Source: Atrichornis clamosus (lineage: Eukaryota; Chordata; Aves; Passeriformes; Menuridae). Taken from it: a DNA stretch of 64,000 nucleotides. The position numbers and the translations under genes were made by a program. This document shows, piece by piece, positions 38,587 to 51,837 of this stretch; positions within the stretch are counted from its first letter, which is position 1, and each line of letters begins with the position of its first letter. The stretch is taken from contig WBMZ01011573.1 in the NCBI GenBank assembly GCA_013400975.1, positions 62,001 to 126,000 of the forward strand. The letters run 5' to 3'. Under the pieces are notes generated by a model. The model was not told where the DNA came from and did not search any database. It saw only the letters and a program-made list of their open reading frames with translations.

Positions 38587-41500
38587 CTACGTCAAAAGAG
38601 TAAGTCACACCACCTTATTAACCAGGCAACTTCGAATTTATCACCATTAGCATTAAAGATCACACCACAAAAAACCCACATGTGATTCTGAAGAAATAGG
38701 ACTGTCTTAGGTTAGCACTCAGATGAAAAATAAACACTGTAAAGAGTAACACAGTTCAAGGGCTTTCTTGTTTAAAGTTGATTAACCAAATGCCCACTTC
38801 ATAAAGGTAGGAAAGAGAAAGACAGACTGGTTCACGTTAAATTCAAGTATTAGTTTGATGGAGAGCAATTTCACAATGATATTTTAATACACTTGCTATT
38901 TGCTTGGTAACACGTAACAAGAGCCTCTTCTGGAGGCCTTCTGTAACCTCAGCAGAACAAGAGCTGCCTTTGAACAGCACACCTTACCTACATTTCTGGT
39001 GTGACATAAATTCAGTACCAAAAAATAGATGGTCTCTTTTATTCCTTTGCCAGCAATAAGCCAAATCTTTTGAGGTAATTAACAGTGTTACAGGCGGTCT
39101 TATTCACAGGAAAGCACAATCCTACTTTTACACCACACTGCAACTTCACTGTGAAATGAATCACAACAGTTATACCGTCTAGAAGACTGACCAATCTGGC
39201 AACAAGTAGCAAGCATTATCACCTTTATTTTGGTAACTATTTTCTATTTCACACTTTGAAGTAATATAGTGTCCTAATGGAACACAGACTTCTGCCACTC
39301 AAAGTTTCACCTTTCAAAGCACACGCCTGGAGATGCAGATAACCTGCTGTGAAAAGCTTAACAGAAAATCATTTAGAGATGCGGTGGTGTGAAATCACTG
39401 GAAAAGCAAGAAAAGGATTTGGGGGTTGTTTTGTTTGGGTTTTTTCCTAGTCACTCAATATTACTGATTGCAACAGCTTCTGAAATCTGGCTATTTACAG
39501 CCTGAAACTGCACCAATGCAGAAATTTCAAATCTCAAAAAGGAAGGAAGTGGAGGGAGTGCTTCAGATAAACACCACCAGCCCTGCAAGCTGACAGGAAG
39601 ATGGTGCTATACCAGTTCAGCTGGTTTTCACATCTCCTGTAACTCTTTACGCTCTCAGGTGGCTTCAGAAGGAGTCAAGAAGTTTACATCTAAGAAACAT
39701 CTTTGTTTTCCTGCCATGAACTGTACCCCATGAACACCACCACAATCACACGTTAAGTTATCCATTAGCGAGAGTGGGAGAAGCAGGATAGGATGGCCTC
39801 CTGATTCTACGAGTTACAACCACTCGCTCCTCACTGGAAAAAGAACAAGATTTACTGGCAGGTGAACATGCCATTGGAACCCATGATGCTTTCAAAAAGG
39901 AACAAGTACTGCTTTCGTCTTGTATTTTGAGGGAATATCTGTTCTACACGTGTCCTGTCCCAGCCACACAAATCATCATCTTATGAAGGCAGTGATACCA
40001 CAGTATTGGAGATAATAGTGGACAGTGTAGTAGAACACAAGTAACTATCAACAGAAACATGTCAGATTTAGTGGAATTTCAAGTTTCAGAAGTATTTCCT
40101 TAGACAACAAATTCATATCTACGTCTTTGTAACAGAAACACCACTGAATTTTTATGCAATTAGCCTCACCCAGACAAGGGCTTAAAATAGTCCTCACTTG
40201 AGAAAGTTTTATGGAAACATAGTACCTGGCTCCCAAAAACCTGCATTAAGAAGAAAAAAAGGCAACCCATTTCTCCTTGCTTGGAGGGAGACCAAAATAA
40301 TTTATTTTAATCAAAACATACAAATCCAGTTGCTCTTTCTGATGTACAGTACATTACTTTGTTGTTAAAACCTATGAGAAAACAAGATAAGAGAAACAGG
40401 AGAGAGTCTTCTACAGCTACAAGAGTTGTAGAAAAACATACATGTTTTTGATCATCAGGGCTGTGGATCACAGCTGCACAGATTTATCAGATAGTCTCTG
40501 CACAAATTAGGGTTGGCATTCAAAGCAAATCTGGACAGAACTGACCTAGAAAAAAGGCATTAGTGAACTGAATGGCTATCAGCGTACAACCTGAGGAGAT
40601 TTAGGAGGACCGACTCCAACAATGACCTGAAACAATAAAAATTACAGCAAAGCCCATAGAATTATCTTTGGAAGCCGGCACTTCTCTAAGAGATGAAGAA
40701 AAGCTCATGAATTGAGGACTAAAGGTCAGAGCCCAAACAACTCAAATCTGGAGCTTGGAATCAAGACCAAATAGAGTGGGGGGTGAAGCAATGATTACCC
40801 ATTAACACTGCAGAATCTGAGGATGTCTCAGGGTGGGCCTCAATGCTTTCCCATGGTGTAGTGGCATGCCCAGGCATTAAGGAGCACCACTCGTCTCTTG
40901 GATTTACCATACCTATCTTGCATTCCAGATGCCCATTTCATAAACAGAGCTATCAGATTTTTTCTGCAGGATCGCTGCTTCTATTGAAACAGCTTCTTAT
41001 GTAAGTCAGAGATAAAAATCAGCTACTGTCCAGATAACAACTGCTTTAAGGATGTCCTCTTGATCTTAGAGAAACTCTTGTCATCAATACTAATAACAGG
41101 AAAATTAATGTACAGCTAACTTTAAATATGAAGCAACCAGCCTATGATCTTGAGTCAAGATACCTGCTCAAAAGAAATCCCAATGAGACAGAATTTTTCA
41201 TTTTTTGAGGAAGCAGTTTATTTTTTGCTTTCACCATTCCATTGTGTCTTGCCAGTCCGCAGTTTTGTTGAAGCTGCTTCTTTGGAATGCACAGAATGGA
41301 AATCCCTAGAGCAGAGATCACAGATTGCTTGCTTGCAAAGCCACATCCACTGGCCAACTCCTGCATCACTGCTCAACTTTGACTACAATGGGAATTACTC
41401 CACTATACTAACTTTTGCTTACAAGATAAAAAGATGAACTAGTCCAGACAGAGGCCACCTGATGCCACCTCAGGACTCCACTGACATCATGCCTGCTGAA

Positions 41501-44500
41501 CGACAGGAGCAATGCCATACATCAGTGAAAAAAAACTGCTGAAAAAGAACAGAGGAGAAGGGTAGCTATGTTCAACAGCTTTTGGGACTTATTAATTTGA
41601 AATCAACACAGAAACACTGCAATCTTTCCTGTCCTTGCTCTTATTGCCGTCTTCAGCTGGAAGCTGAACCTCATTTTCTCCAGGCTCCTGGAGTTAGGAA
41701 GCAGTGAGGTATGGTTGCTCCCTAAGGGAGGGGAGGATCCCATGGCTGGCAGGGCAGAGAACTTGCCAGCTAGGGCTCTGCCTTACAGCATCTAAACAAC
41801 GTGAGCAGAGCAGGCCCAGAGATTGTGGCAGGTTCAATGAGGAGCCCAGATCAGCAGGCAGGTCCATGGGGACAAGGTAGGTCTGACACCAAGCCAGGAA
41901 GTCAGTCCACACCTGGGCGCGAATCTGTGAGGTTCATAAATAGGCACAGACACAGCAATGGCTGGGGTGGGGAATTAGTAACTCCCACAGCATCACTCAG
42001 GATTGAAGGCTCAAAGCTGAGCTGACGTGGGATTCCTGGGCACATGAGCAGGGGTGTGGGTGGAGGTCCCAGGTAAGGCTGGTCAGAGCAAATAAGTGCT
42101 CTGACACCTGGAATGGAAACACAGCAGTACAGTGGCTTATCAGACTGAGGACGAAAATAAAGGAGAATTTGGTGCATCCATACAGACCACTTCACTCAGT
42201 TAGATCCCCTCAGGTAGCTAAATATGAGAGCATTCCTGCTTAGAGATCTCTAGCTTGGCAATGACCAGGCATTTCACCCCTAAAGCTTTTCTTCTCCTCA
42301 GGTGCAGTGGTCCTTGCTCTCATCCTTCCACCTAGCATCCTTGCCTCCTCAGTTTTTCCTGGGGAGCAAGTTCTGGGCTGGGGCATAAGCCAGTTTGGCA
42401 GGAGTGAGAACACGTGCTGAAAATAGAAGTGATACCCTCTCTCTCCCCACTTTCCTACCAGCCTTCACCTGGCTTCCCCTCTTCCCAGCACCAATTTCTT
42501 CCCTTTTCCAATGTACGGGAATCTTCACAAGTTCTCACTGAAGGGACTTTCTGAGTTGAGTGTTTCTTTCTGTTCAGCTCCCAAGACAATAAAATAACAA
42601 AGCACATTTACCCCACCTGATGGCTAGATGCAGATCAGCATGCTCCCAGCCTGGGAGTGCTACGAACACTAAAAGCATCTTCACTCCAATTATGAACTAG
42701 AAACTGCTTGGCACAGAATCAAACTGCTATAGTTTGGGAGCCAAAAGCATTTTTGAGTACTGCATCCTGTGAGGGATTTGCACATAGTCACTGCACTTCT
42801 AAAAAAAGGGAAACAGAGTAAAATTGCTTGCAAACAGGACAATTTTACACTCGAAAAGCAGCATCCTGAAAAGTCTGTGCCAACACACATTCACTGCATC
42901 AAAACAATAATAGCAAGATTTGTCTTCTCCCTACCAGAAAATTTTCTAAACCAACCAAGAAAAGCTTGTATCCCTTCTTTGGGGATATTTCTGTCTTGTT
43001 CCTAAGAAGAAACTGATATGATCAGTGAAGAAAATGCTCTAACTTTCTTGGCTAACAGCCACTTCTTGCCATGAATAAGGCAGTGTATTGCCATTTTTAA
43101 TAGACTACCAAGCATAAAAATGCTTCTCACCCTACGGGTTAAACTCTCACTAATGCTTCACATTTCCCATGTTCACTCTTTGCTGCACTTTTACAGAAGA
43201 GGGTTTTCAGTCATTCTGTTTCTGTGAGACTGAACATTCAAGAACATGGGGCTGGCAGAGAGTATCAAATGACAGTCCCCAGCACTGCAGTCCATCACAG
43301 AGAAACGTGCAACACAGAAGGGCCCACAGATTTGTTCTCCCCTGTTCAGCACATGCTGATGTCACACCAACAACACAACTGACCACAAGGCAAGAGCTGC
43401 ATCTGGAACATGCAGTGGGACACATGGGAGATATATCAAGACCACCACAGGTGTTCTTTGTCCCATCAGAAATCTGGGCATTAACGAAGTTTAACTCCTG
43501 TATGACCTCAGGAAAGCTTATCTTCTATGACCAGGAGCAGAGACTCCCACTAGCCTTTGATAGGAGATGATTGCTTCCCAACTCCAAGCCTGGCAAACAC
43601 TTGAAAACAACTTTATATTAAGACAAAAAAAACCCTCTAAGTTGCCTTCATCATGTACTACCGCTATCAGCACTAGCACGTTCTGCATTTATTTCAGCTT
43701 TAGCTGTTGCCAGTTCCCAGAGTACCAGGAGAATAGATACCAGGAAGGAAGAATCTTGAATGTATCAGGTGGAAGCAGAAGCAGCAAACTAATCTGGGAT
43801 AAATATAGTGCAAAAAACAAACTAGTTTCTAAACCTCTTTGCATACACAATCATGTTTTACATCAAGGACTTCAGCTTTTCTGGTTTTCAAGTTCATTTG
43901 TTCTCTTTTACAAACCCTTAAAAACCTCTCAAGCTCCACCTAAACAAAATGAAATATTTTAAGTACACTGAATAACCTGAGGTATTGCATCCGTGTGCAT
44001 CTAAATGAAACAGCATCCAGAAGTGATAGAAAAAGCAGAGAAGCACAGCCAAACAGGAGAACACACAGTTTTTTTTAAAGCTGCTATCCCAGGCAGCAGT
44101 GTTTTACCCAACTTGGAAAGCAGCACAACTGTACATGTGCACACACATCACTCTGGTTCTCGTTTATCTACAACAGCCAGGAGATCTTCACCTGGGAAAC
44201 AAAACATGATACACAATGTTCCTAAGTGTCACTCCAAACCTGCTGCTATTAAAATCTTGCCTCTACGGCACAGCTGCTGACTTAAGAACTTCCACAGCAG
44301 ACCAGTGATCCATTTAGTTCCCCGTGTAGGTTTAAAGCAGCAGTTCCCAAATCATATAACAAAGAGTCTCAGCATGTAGGACACTAAGAATCCATATTGC
44401 TGCCATCCAGCTAAAGGGAAATTGACCTACAAATCCATCAGGAGAGATGCAGAGGCAGCGCTGTGAGCTACACGCATCCCTCCAAGTCTCACAGCACCTG

Positions 44501-46726
44501 GGCAAGGAGACAGAGCCTAATGCACCCTGCAGAGTCCTTCTCTAACCCAGAGGTGATGGCAGGAGACACTGAGCCATGGTGTGAGGGGAAGCACCACTGG
44601 AGAAAGTGGTACAGGTAGATGCCACTATGTGGAGGAGTACCACACACCTGTAGTGCCTGCTGCCTTTCAGCCTCCCTCTGACCTTGCCGTGGCACCTCAG
44701 GCTGAAAATGGAGATCAAAGCAAAAACTGCAGCACTCTTCAAGGGAAGAGCAGCCGAAACCTTGAAAAAGCTAACTCCTGCACTCGTTTTTTCCTGGACA
44801 TTATGAAACCCTGGGCAGGCGGACAACTTTTCACACCCTAAAACAAAAACCCTTCAACACAGCAGTGTGGAATCCCTGTTATTTCAGTATTTGGCATGGC
44901 AGGCAAAGAAATAAGCAATAGATGTGCTTTAAACGATCAGTTGCGCTAAAAACAGAAGAATCACAAAAATCTTTCTATTTATATAGTGTTCTGCATGAAA
45001 TCCTATTTCTCCAAATGTAAAAATTTAAAATAGTAGTACAAATCAGCCCAAAAGAAATAAAAATTCCTTTGAGCAGTAGGAAGAAAACACACTATTACCT
45101 GAAATATTTTGGTTTTTTTAAATCCGTACGCTGTTGACACATTTACAGGAAGTCTGTTTTGTTATACTTTTAAAAAAAAACCCTCAAAATGCAACGCAGT
45201 TCAAAACATGAATTGTAGAAGAAAGCAAATTCTCTTTAGGACACTCTCTGAATACAAAGGGAGACATCAAAACTTCATTCTCTTTTAAAGCAGTAACACT
45301 TTACAAGCAACTGTTTCAGAATAAACTTAGATGAGAAGGTAGTGGCTACAAGCCTTGCCTTCATCTGTGTATGGTTTTTCTCTCCCTCCCAGAAGCCTCA
45401 ACACTTGCCCCAAAGAACCAAGATTCCCCTGTGAAGTGGAACAGGCTTGTGCCTCCTCCTGCATAACAAGCAATTTCAGCAATGAACTTCCCACTGACAG
45501 GGCGACAGCAGCACCAGGACATCTCCATGGGGAAGAGGGATGGCTTCTGACCAACATCAGACAGCTGTCAGGACAGCTGAGGTGTCAGGTACATTATCAC
45601 CTTTGCACACTGGACTGTAGTCAAAGAGCAGTGCTCACCCTCCAGTACCACCATCCAGGGGACTGTGCACTCAGAACACTGCACTCAGAGCACAAAACAC
45701 AACTTGTATTGATGGTCCTGCTGCCAGGCCAAGGCCTGCATCCTGCCCTGCACCAGGAAGGGGGGTATGACACTCAGAGATGTTCTAGCTTCTTCCCACA
45801 ACAGATGGCCAATCCTGACAGGTGCTGGCCAAACGCCGGTGCCTGCACAAATGCTCTACCCCTGCTTAGTACAAATCGCTCACACTGACAGGGGCTTTGC
45901 AGCAGAAAAGATGCAACAGGCAGAGGGGGATAGATGAGCCTTGCAATGACAGGCAACTTTGACATACTTCAGTGCCCAGTGCATGAAACAAAAACAGCAC
46001 AAACTCCAAAAGTATCATCTCTGTTCTTGATTCCAAGCATCAGTAACAGCTAAAAACAGGAGCTATGTAAGTCTGGGGTGCATTCTGGCAAAGGTCTTAT
46101 TTTTGGGGTTTATTTCCTTTGGGGTTTGTTCTTGTCTGCTTAAGTAAAGTAAAATCTTAAAATTACATACAACTTCACCTGAGATCAGTTTGCTCCAATT
46201 AGCTGCTTTTCCATGTTCTGTATTTTTCAACCACAGCTAATTGCCAGAAAGGCAGTTCTTACAACATCAAGTTATTTATATACTCTGCTAATGATAATGT
46301 GCAGGAGCACCAAGCATTAATGTTTCACTTACTGAACTGCACACATCTAAGAGGGCTATGTGCATTTACCACAGAACAGCTCTAACAACTCACTTGAACT
46401 CTTCTAGAGACAAATTTGTCTAGATACAGAAAAGCAAATGCTCCCTGTTCAGGAAAAAAATGTGTGACTACACAATCCTGAAATGGTATTAGAAGAAAAA
46501 ACAGCTGCTAGTCTAAACATTCCAACACCCAGGGACTTTCAAATATTCCATATTTATTTGGATCATGTTAAAAAGAAGCCAAATAAAAAATGAATACCCG
46601 CAACTTGACATCCACGGAACTATACTGAGTGAACTGAGAATGAACACAACTCGATTGTAAAACTCAAGTTGTTCCCACCTTCTCTCCCTTGTCAGCACCC
46701 TGGGTAAGCTATGGCAATGCACTCAC
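38587..46726 (-). other. UNC13B: Intron 5
   Basis: An 8.1-kb intron from GTGAGT to GACGTAG. It contains a few chance open frames, the longest being 177 codons on the plus strand at 45355-45888, which lacks any recognisable domain and is not called. No CR1 or other repeat was recognised. Confidence 0.78.
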
Positions 46727-46850
46727 CAAAAGGTAATTCAAATCTTGTGTCCAGCAAAATTTTGTGAGGAGTCGGGTTTTTGGTTCCACAGATTTCATCA
46801 TGTTTCATTACAACTTCTGCCTGCAACGTAGACCACTCCCCAGGACCTTC
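46727..46850 (-). CDS. UNC13B: UNC13B exon 5 (end of C2A domain)
   Basis: A 124-bp exon with acceptor ATCCACAG and strong donor G|GTGAGT, entering in phase 0 and leaving in phase 1. It encodes [20 protein letters not shown] followed by [21 protein letters not shown]. This closely matches human Munc13-2 ([12 protein letters not shown]..., [24 protein letters not shown]). It completes the C2A domain used for RIM binding. The split Asp (G|AT) leads into exon 6. Confidence 0.96.
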
Positions 46851-47800
46851 CTGTGGATCACATGCCTTAAGTGAATAAACATTCAAGTCTGAAGAATTTC
46901 ATGCAGCAATTCTCACACATTTGCTAAAAGACTCCAGGAAGAGCTTTACAGCATTATCAACCGCTGCTACTCTATTGTAACATCAAATTACATCCATTCA
47001 GCATACTCTGGCTTCTTCTTCCAAATTGAATTTCTTCCAAATCTCAGAGGTCTGTGCCACGACAAGCAGCAAATGCTTCCTGTAAGAACTGCTGCCGTCT
47101 CAGTGGAACTGCAAAGGTAAGTCCTCAAAGGCAGCACCTATGAGTGCCTGCACATGAGAGGAGCTGAGCACCAGCCAGACCTCATGGCCACACTGCTGGG
47201 CATCCCCACTCCTTTCCTTTTATGGAAAATATAATTTATCTCTCCCTGCTCAAATCCAATAATCTTCTAAACAAATATCCCGAAATTTGAGTTAAAAATG
47301 CTTAGCTGCAACAACTGCCAAACTCAGTAGTTAAGGCAGTTACAGTAGTTAGGGCACATCCTACTTCCTACATTTTTCCATATATTTTAGCACTAGTAGA
47401 CTCCCTCTTAACACTGCAACTAGAAGCCCCAAGAAAATAATGCAGATGTGCTCTGGACCTACTTCGGCAGCCGGACAAGGCAGCGGTCTTTAGCAGGAAG
47501 TCATAGAAATTTGAGCATCAGACCAAGTAGCCAGTCCTTGTCTGTTATGTTTTCCTTAACACATCGTACCCTAGTTCCTGAGTCCACATGAGTGAAACGA
47601 GACCAAAGAGTCCTGTCTAAGCTCAGCTGTGATCTCATTTTAAATTCAAAACCAATGTGATCAGACAGCCCTCTCGGCTCACTCAGCCTTCCTGACTTTG
47701 CAAGTGGAAGATTTTGTGAGGAGCTCAGTCTAGGCTGCACAGATTTTTAAGGCATTAACTATCAACACTGGAGCAAATAAGGGTTCTCTGTCAGCCTAAC
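46851..47800 (-). other. UNC13B: Intron 4
   Basis: A 950-bp intron from GTTAGG to CCACAG, the shortest complete intron in the C2A region. Nothing else recognised. Confidence 0.85.
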
Positions 47801-47918
47801 CTCATCAGATTGGTGAATGGCCTTCAGAGCAATCCACACGGTCCCAACCAGGGTGTCCCATATCAGTCCTTTGTTCCATACTTCCACAATCAGGCCCAGG
47901 TCCAACCGACTGATCTCA
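47801..47918 (-). CDS. UNC13B: UNC13B exon 4 (C2A domain)
   Basis: A 118-bp exon with a pyrimidine-rich acceptor TTCTTGCAG and donor GAG|GTTAGG, entering in phase 2 and leaving in phase 0. It encodes (F)[19 protein letters not shown] and then [20 protein letters not shown]. The residues [11 protein letters not shown] and VGTVWI are hallmarks of the Munc13 C2A beta-sandwich. The frame joins exon 3 by TT|T (Phe) and exon 5 directly (SDE-EGPGEW). The donor GTTAGG is less canonical at +3, but it is fixed by the reading frame and family alignment. Confidence 0.96.
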
Positions 47919-50900
47919 CTGCAAGAAAAGTAAAGGCAGCACAGGTGAGAAAAAAAGCAGAACACAATCTAATTCTGTTTCATGTTCTGCATTACCACCA
48001 TGATTATACCAGTGAACTCTTTCCACATGGCTGTGTCAAGCTACAGAGAGCTCCTGGAAGCATGTGGCTGAGGCAGCTCACACTCACGGGGAACGCTCAT
48101 TTCTCACAATTTAATACTAATTACACAAAGATTGCAAACCAAACTGAACTATGTCATGCATGAACTGCCAGTTGGGAACTCATCTCTGCAGCTGTGTACA
48201 CAGGAGGAGGAAGTGTACCTTGGGCCAAAACCTAGAGGTGAGCTGTTCTTTGTCAACAGGCATCCCATAACGAAGTGGGTGTCTCCCTTGGCAGCACAGC
48301 AACACAAGTGTACTCTGGCAGGTGCACACATGCCAATACTCACCTGTGAGTGGAGCTACTCCAAGACAAAAGTAACAGTCCCAAATCCAGCACAGCTGCA
48401 TCAGCAGCACTACCTATTTCTCAGGGCTGTGTTGCACCACTTCTGCTCCAGCACTAGATACTTCCACTCAGCTACTGTGTCATAGATTCTTGGAATTACT
48501 GATCTGAAGGTTTTCAGGAACATCTTCCCTCTCAGAAAGGAAAGAATGCATCTCAAATTTGCTTCTTCCCAATGTTTCATAGCATTTATGCCTCGCTCTT
48601 GCATGCTGGTTTATAACATGCCTACTTCAGAACAGCCTCACACATACACAGCTGGTGAAAACAACAAAGAGGACAAGAATCCTGAGCTGTCTGTTGATAA
48701 CACAACTGTCTCACATTTATCATGAAGAAAGACTATCACTCCTAATTTTTCAGGCTCTGGGGATTGCAAACTTGTTAATCCCCAAAAGTAGGTATCTTGG
48801 ACAGTCAGTGCCGCTGCCTTCTTCCCAAATGTATCCATGTTACACCTATCAAGGAAATTTAAAAGCATGTTAGTCCCTTATTTCTACAGACTGCCATCAT
48901 GGCCAAAATAAGAAAGAACTGCTTCAAATCCAAGCATCCACTTGAACTTTACCTCCTTCTTGCAACTAAAAGAGAACATCATATCTACAAGGTGCAAGAC
49001 AAGCCCTACAGCTACAGCAAAGCACATTAATATCTATTTTAAATCCAAGTGCTTCTGTTCTTGTTTGAGACACAGGAATTGAGGTCAGGAGTGTCCAGTA
49101 CTTGGATGGTTCAGTCTACAGCAGTTCAAAATCAAGCTGTTACACAGCCTTTTATGAATTTGCTGCTAGCATCTTGTAATCCAGTCTCCAGCATCCTCTG
49201 TTTGGATAGGGTTACTCAATACGGCCAACAACTGTACCACCACTGCTCTGCCCTCACACTGCTTGATATTTATCTGACTGCAGGCTGATGATGACTGGCT
49301 GAAACTGTGTGGGGAAGGGAAGGGAAGGGAAGGGAAGGGAAGGGAAGGGAAGGGAAGGGAAGGGAAGGGATAAATACTCTGTTTTCAGTCACAGTGCAAA
49401 ACCACGTACTTTGCTTTAACATGCATTGACAGCTCAAGACACATGATACACCCAATGGGCTCCTGTACAGATCTCCAAAGGATAGGTTACCAAGTAAGAA
49501 TAACATATAAAAAGAATTTCTGTACAGTGGCTTTGATTGCCTTTGTGCCTCCCTTTCTCCACCTCCTGGTTAGATGCAGAACAGCTTCTAAGAACAAAAG
49601 AGCTGAGATCGAAATGTGGAGTCCCTCCCTTTAAATATGCACATAGCATTTAAATGAAAGACATTTCTAACAACTTGGACACCAATTTAATCACCATGTT
49701 CTAAACATCAAGTTGCACTTTCACTCAAGAGGAGTTTGCTGCAAATATGCAGCAAATATGCAGTTCTTTTAAAGCTGCTTCAAAATTAGATGTCTCCCAA
49801 GTAATACACCAAAGTGCTTTAATGGTCTGGTAAATAACCAAATCTCCAACAACCCCAGCGCCCCAAATTCTGAAGTGTTATGTCTCACAAAGAGTTTGGA
49901 AGCAAAACCAACAAACACAGACAGAAAGCATCTTCTTGCTTGTAGTCTATTCTTCTACTATGCCTCATGAAAAAGGTAAACACAAGCAGAGACAGGGAAA
50001 AGCTGCTGTGTTCAAAATCCTTTTCCAACTCCAGAAAGAAAAAGAGAAAAACTAGACAATAGCAGTATTGGAATACCAGCAGTATTTCTCCTGGGACAAC
50101 TTAATGTACACAGGATCATGCAGAACACATTCATTCGCACATGTAATATTTCTGTTATAAAGAGACACCAGAACCACTGTGCAGTTGCCTGGCTAAAGCA
50201 GGGACAATAATGGCGAGGTAGTTCAGCTAATATTCTGCTTCTATATTCCCTAGCAACTAATTAGGGAGTGTCTCAGTGACCTTACAGCATGCCAGCTAAG
50301 CTCCCAGCTGATACCAGAGTGAGGGGAGGGAGGAGGAGCACCACAGGAGCCTTCATCCAACACTTTCAAGTGCCTTTCTTAAGTCACTGCTGAGCAGTCT
50401 CCTCGGTAGCTGGCCATGCTTAAAGCTAGTTCCTGTTCACATGATGAGCACCGATCACAAGGAATGAGTTCATAGTTTGGGTATGGGCATGTGATTTGCT
50501 AGACAGGTACAATTCCTTGTCCCAGCCTTACCCAGTCTCGAATGGTTTACATCAGTGACAGCCCCAGCCTCTGTCTGACCAGGAACTACAGAGCCAAGCA
50601 GATGGTGGTGTTCAGGAGCCTGTGTATTTCATCAGATGCCAAAGGACTGGATCCAGACTCTCTGTGCAGGAGCACACACCTCTCATGCAGCTCCAAAAGC
50701 AGCACCACCAAACAAGGGAGGTGGGAGTACAGCTACAATGGCAACTCTGTACTGATCCAGGTGAAGTCCTTCACCACAGGCAAAAGCTTCCCCCTTTCAA
50801 CTGAGGAGAAACAACTGCTGCTGGATTGGGAAATACACTCACAAAATCACATGTGGGTCTCTTACTACAGATACTACGTAAACACCTCAAACCCACTCAG

Positions 50901-51737
50901 AACCAGCAGCAATAGCTTGGACTCCACAAGATGAATACAACATAATTCCCTCCCATTTAGTAAACTTAGTTCAATTTGCCTTAAAAAGCTACAGAAACAG
51001 AAGCAGATGTAGTATAATCAATAAGTGTCATTCATCCACCAGAAAAAAAAACCAACTTCATTCTAAAAGATACTGGGAAATCCTTGGCTACATGTCAGGT
51101 CTATAAGGCCCAAAGCAAAGCAGAAGTGCCAACTGCACCAGAAGCTCTGGGAAAGCTGGAATGCACTGGTTCTGCTGCTCATGGAGCAGCTCTCACACTG
51201 AGGTAACCAAGATCACTGTGTGATCACCATGTGAGGCCCTGAGTGAACCAATTACTAATAGCCCTTAATTGCCCTGCCCAGCCTCTCCTGTGGCCAACAC
51301 CCACACCTTCTTCCTTTAGTCCAGAAGCTCCATTTAAACTCAGTTATTGGCCTGTAGTCCTTGCCTAAGCTATGCTGTAGGTGTGTGTGTCTCGAGCTTA
51401 TAGCCGCAGCTGTGCACACACCGGCCAAGGACAACAACAACCCAGCCCCAACCCACAGAGAGACTTCCCAGCTCAACCTCAGACTTGACTCCTCACCACA
51501 GACCTGGTGGCAACTTCCAGTCCGTGGCACCAGCAGAGACAATCCCCCAACACACACGTCCCTCACCACAGGACAGTGTGTACAACAGAAAAGAACATTG
51601 TTTAAGTTGTCACCAGGCTTGTGCATTTTACCTACCCAAATATTCCAATTCATACACAGAATAGCAGCTCTATATGAATGCCAGTGCTGCAAAAGGACTC
51701 AACCACTCAGCCTCATACTGTGCACCACCATACTTAC
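47919..51737 (-). other. UNC13B: Intron 3
   Basis: A 3.8-kb intron from GTAAGT to TTGCAG. It contains the (GGGAA)n tract at 49311-49370 and a small direct repeat of CAAATATGCAG near 49740-49762. Plus-strand open frames of about 130 codons have no recognisable product. Confidence 0.8.
49311..49370. repeat. (GGGAA)n pentanucleotide repeat
   Basis: About twelve nearly perfect GGGAA units on the plus strand, with the CCCTT complement on the gene's sense strand. The tract is pure purine/pyrimidine and G-rich. Confidence 0.95.
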
Positions 51738-51837
51738 AACATAAAATCCTGTTCCCAGCAGGGTTGGTCACCTCGCACGGCCACCGTCGTGCTCTTCACA
51801 TTTTGCACTTTCAGGGTCACATACGTATTGAATTTAT
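51738..51837 (-). CDS. UNC13B: UNC13B exon 3 (C2A domain core)
   Basis: A 100-bp exon with acceptor ACCCCAG and donor TT|GTAAGT, entering in phase 1 and leaving in phase 2. It encodes [21 protein letters not shown], then [12 protein letters not shown] and a split F. This is nearly identical to the Munc13-1/-2 C2A core. The lysine of the QNVK segment, equivalent to Munc13-1 K32 at the C2A homodimer interface, is kept. Family knowledge: this C2A does not bind calcium; it homodimerises or binds the RIM zinc finger. Oddity: the usual QPSWEQDF reads QPCWEQDF here, a Ser-to-Cys change. Confidence 0.96.

Noticed and set aside
45355..45888. A 177-codon plus-strand open frame in intron 5
   Set aside because: No recognisable domain, no splice or promoter context, and a composition consistent with chance in GC-richer intron sequence.
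50542..50934. A 130-codon plus-strand open frame in intron 3
   Set aside because: No domain or family resemblance and no flanking signals; probably chance.
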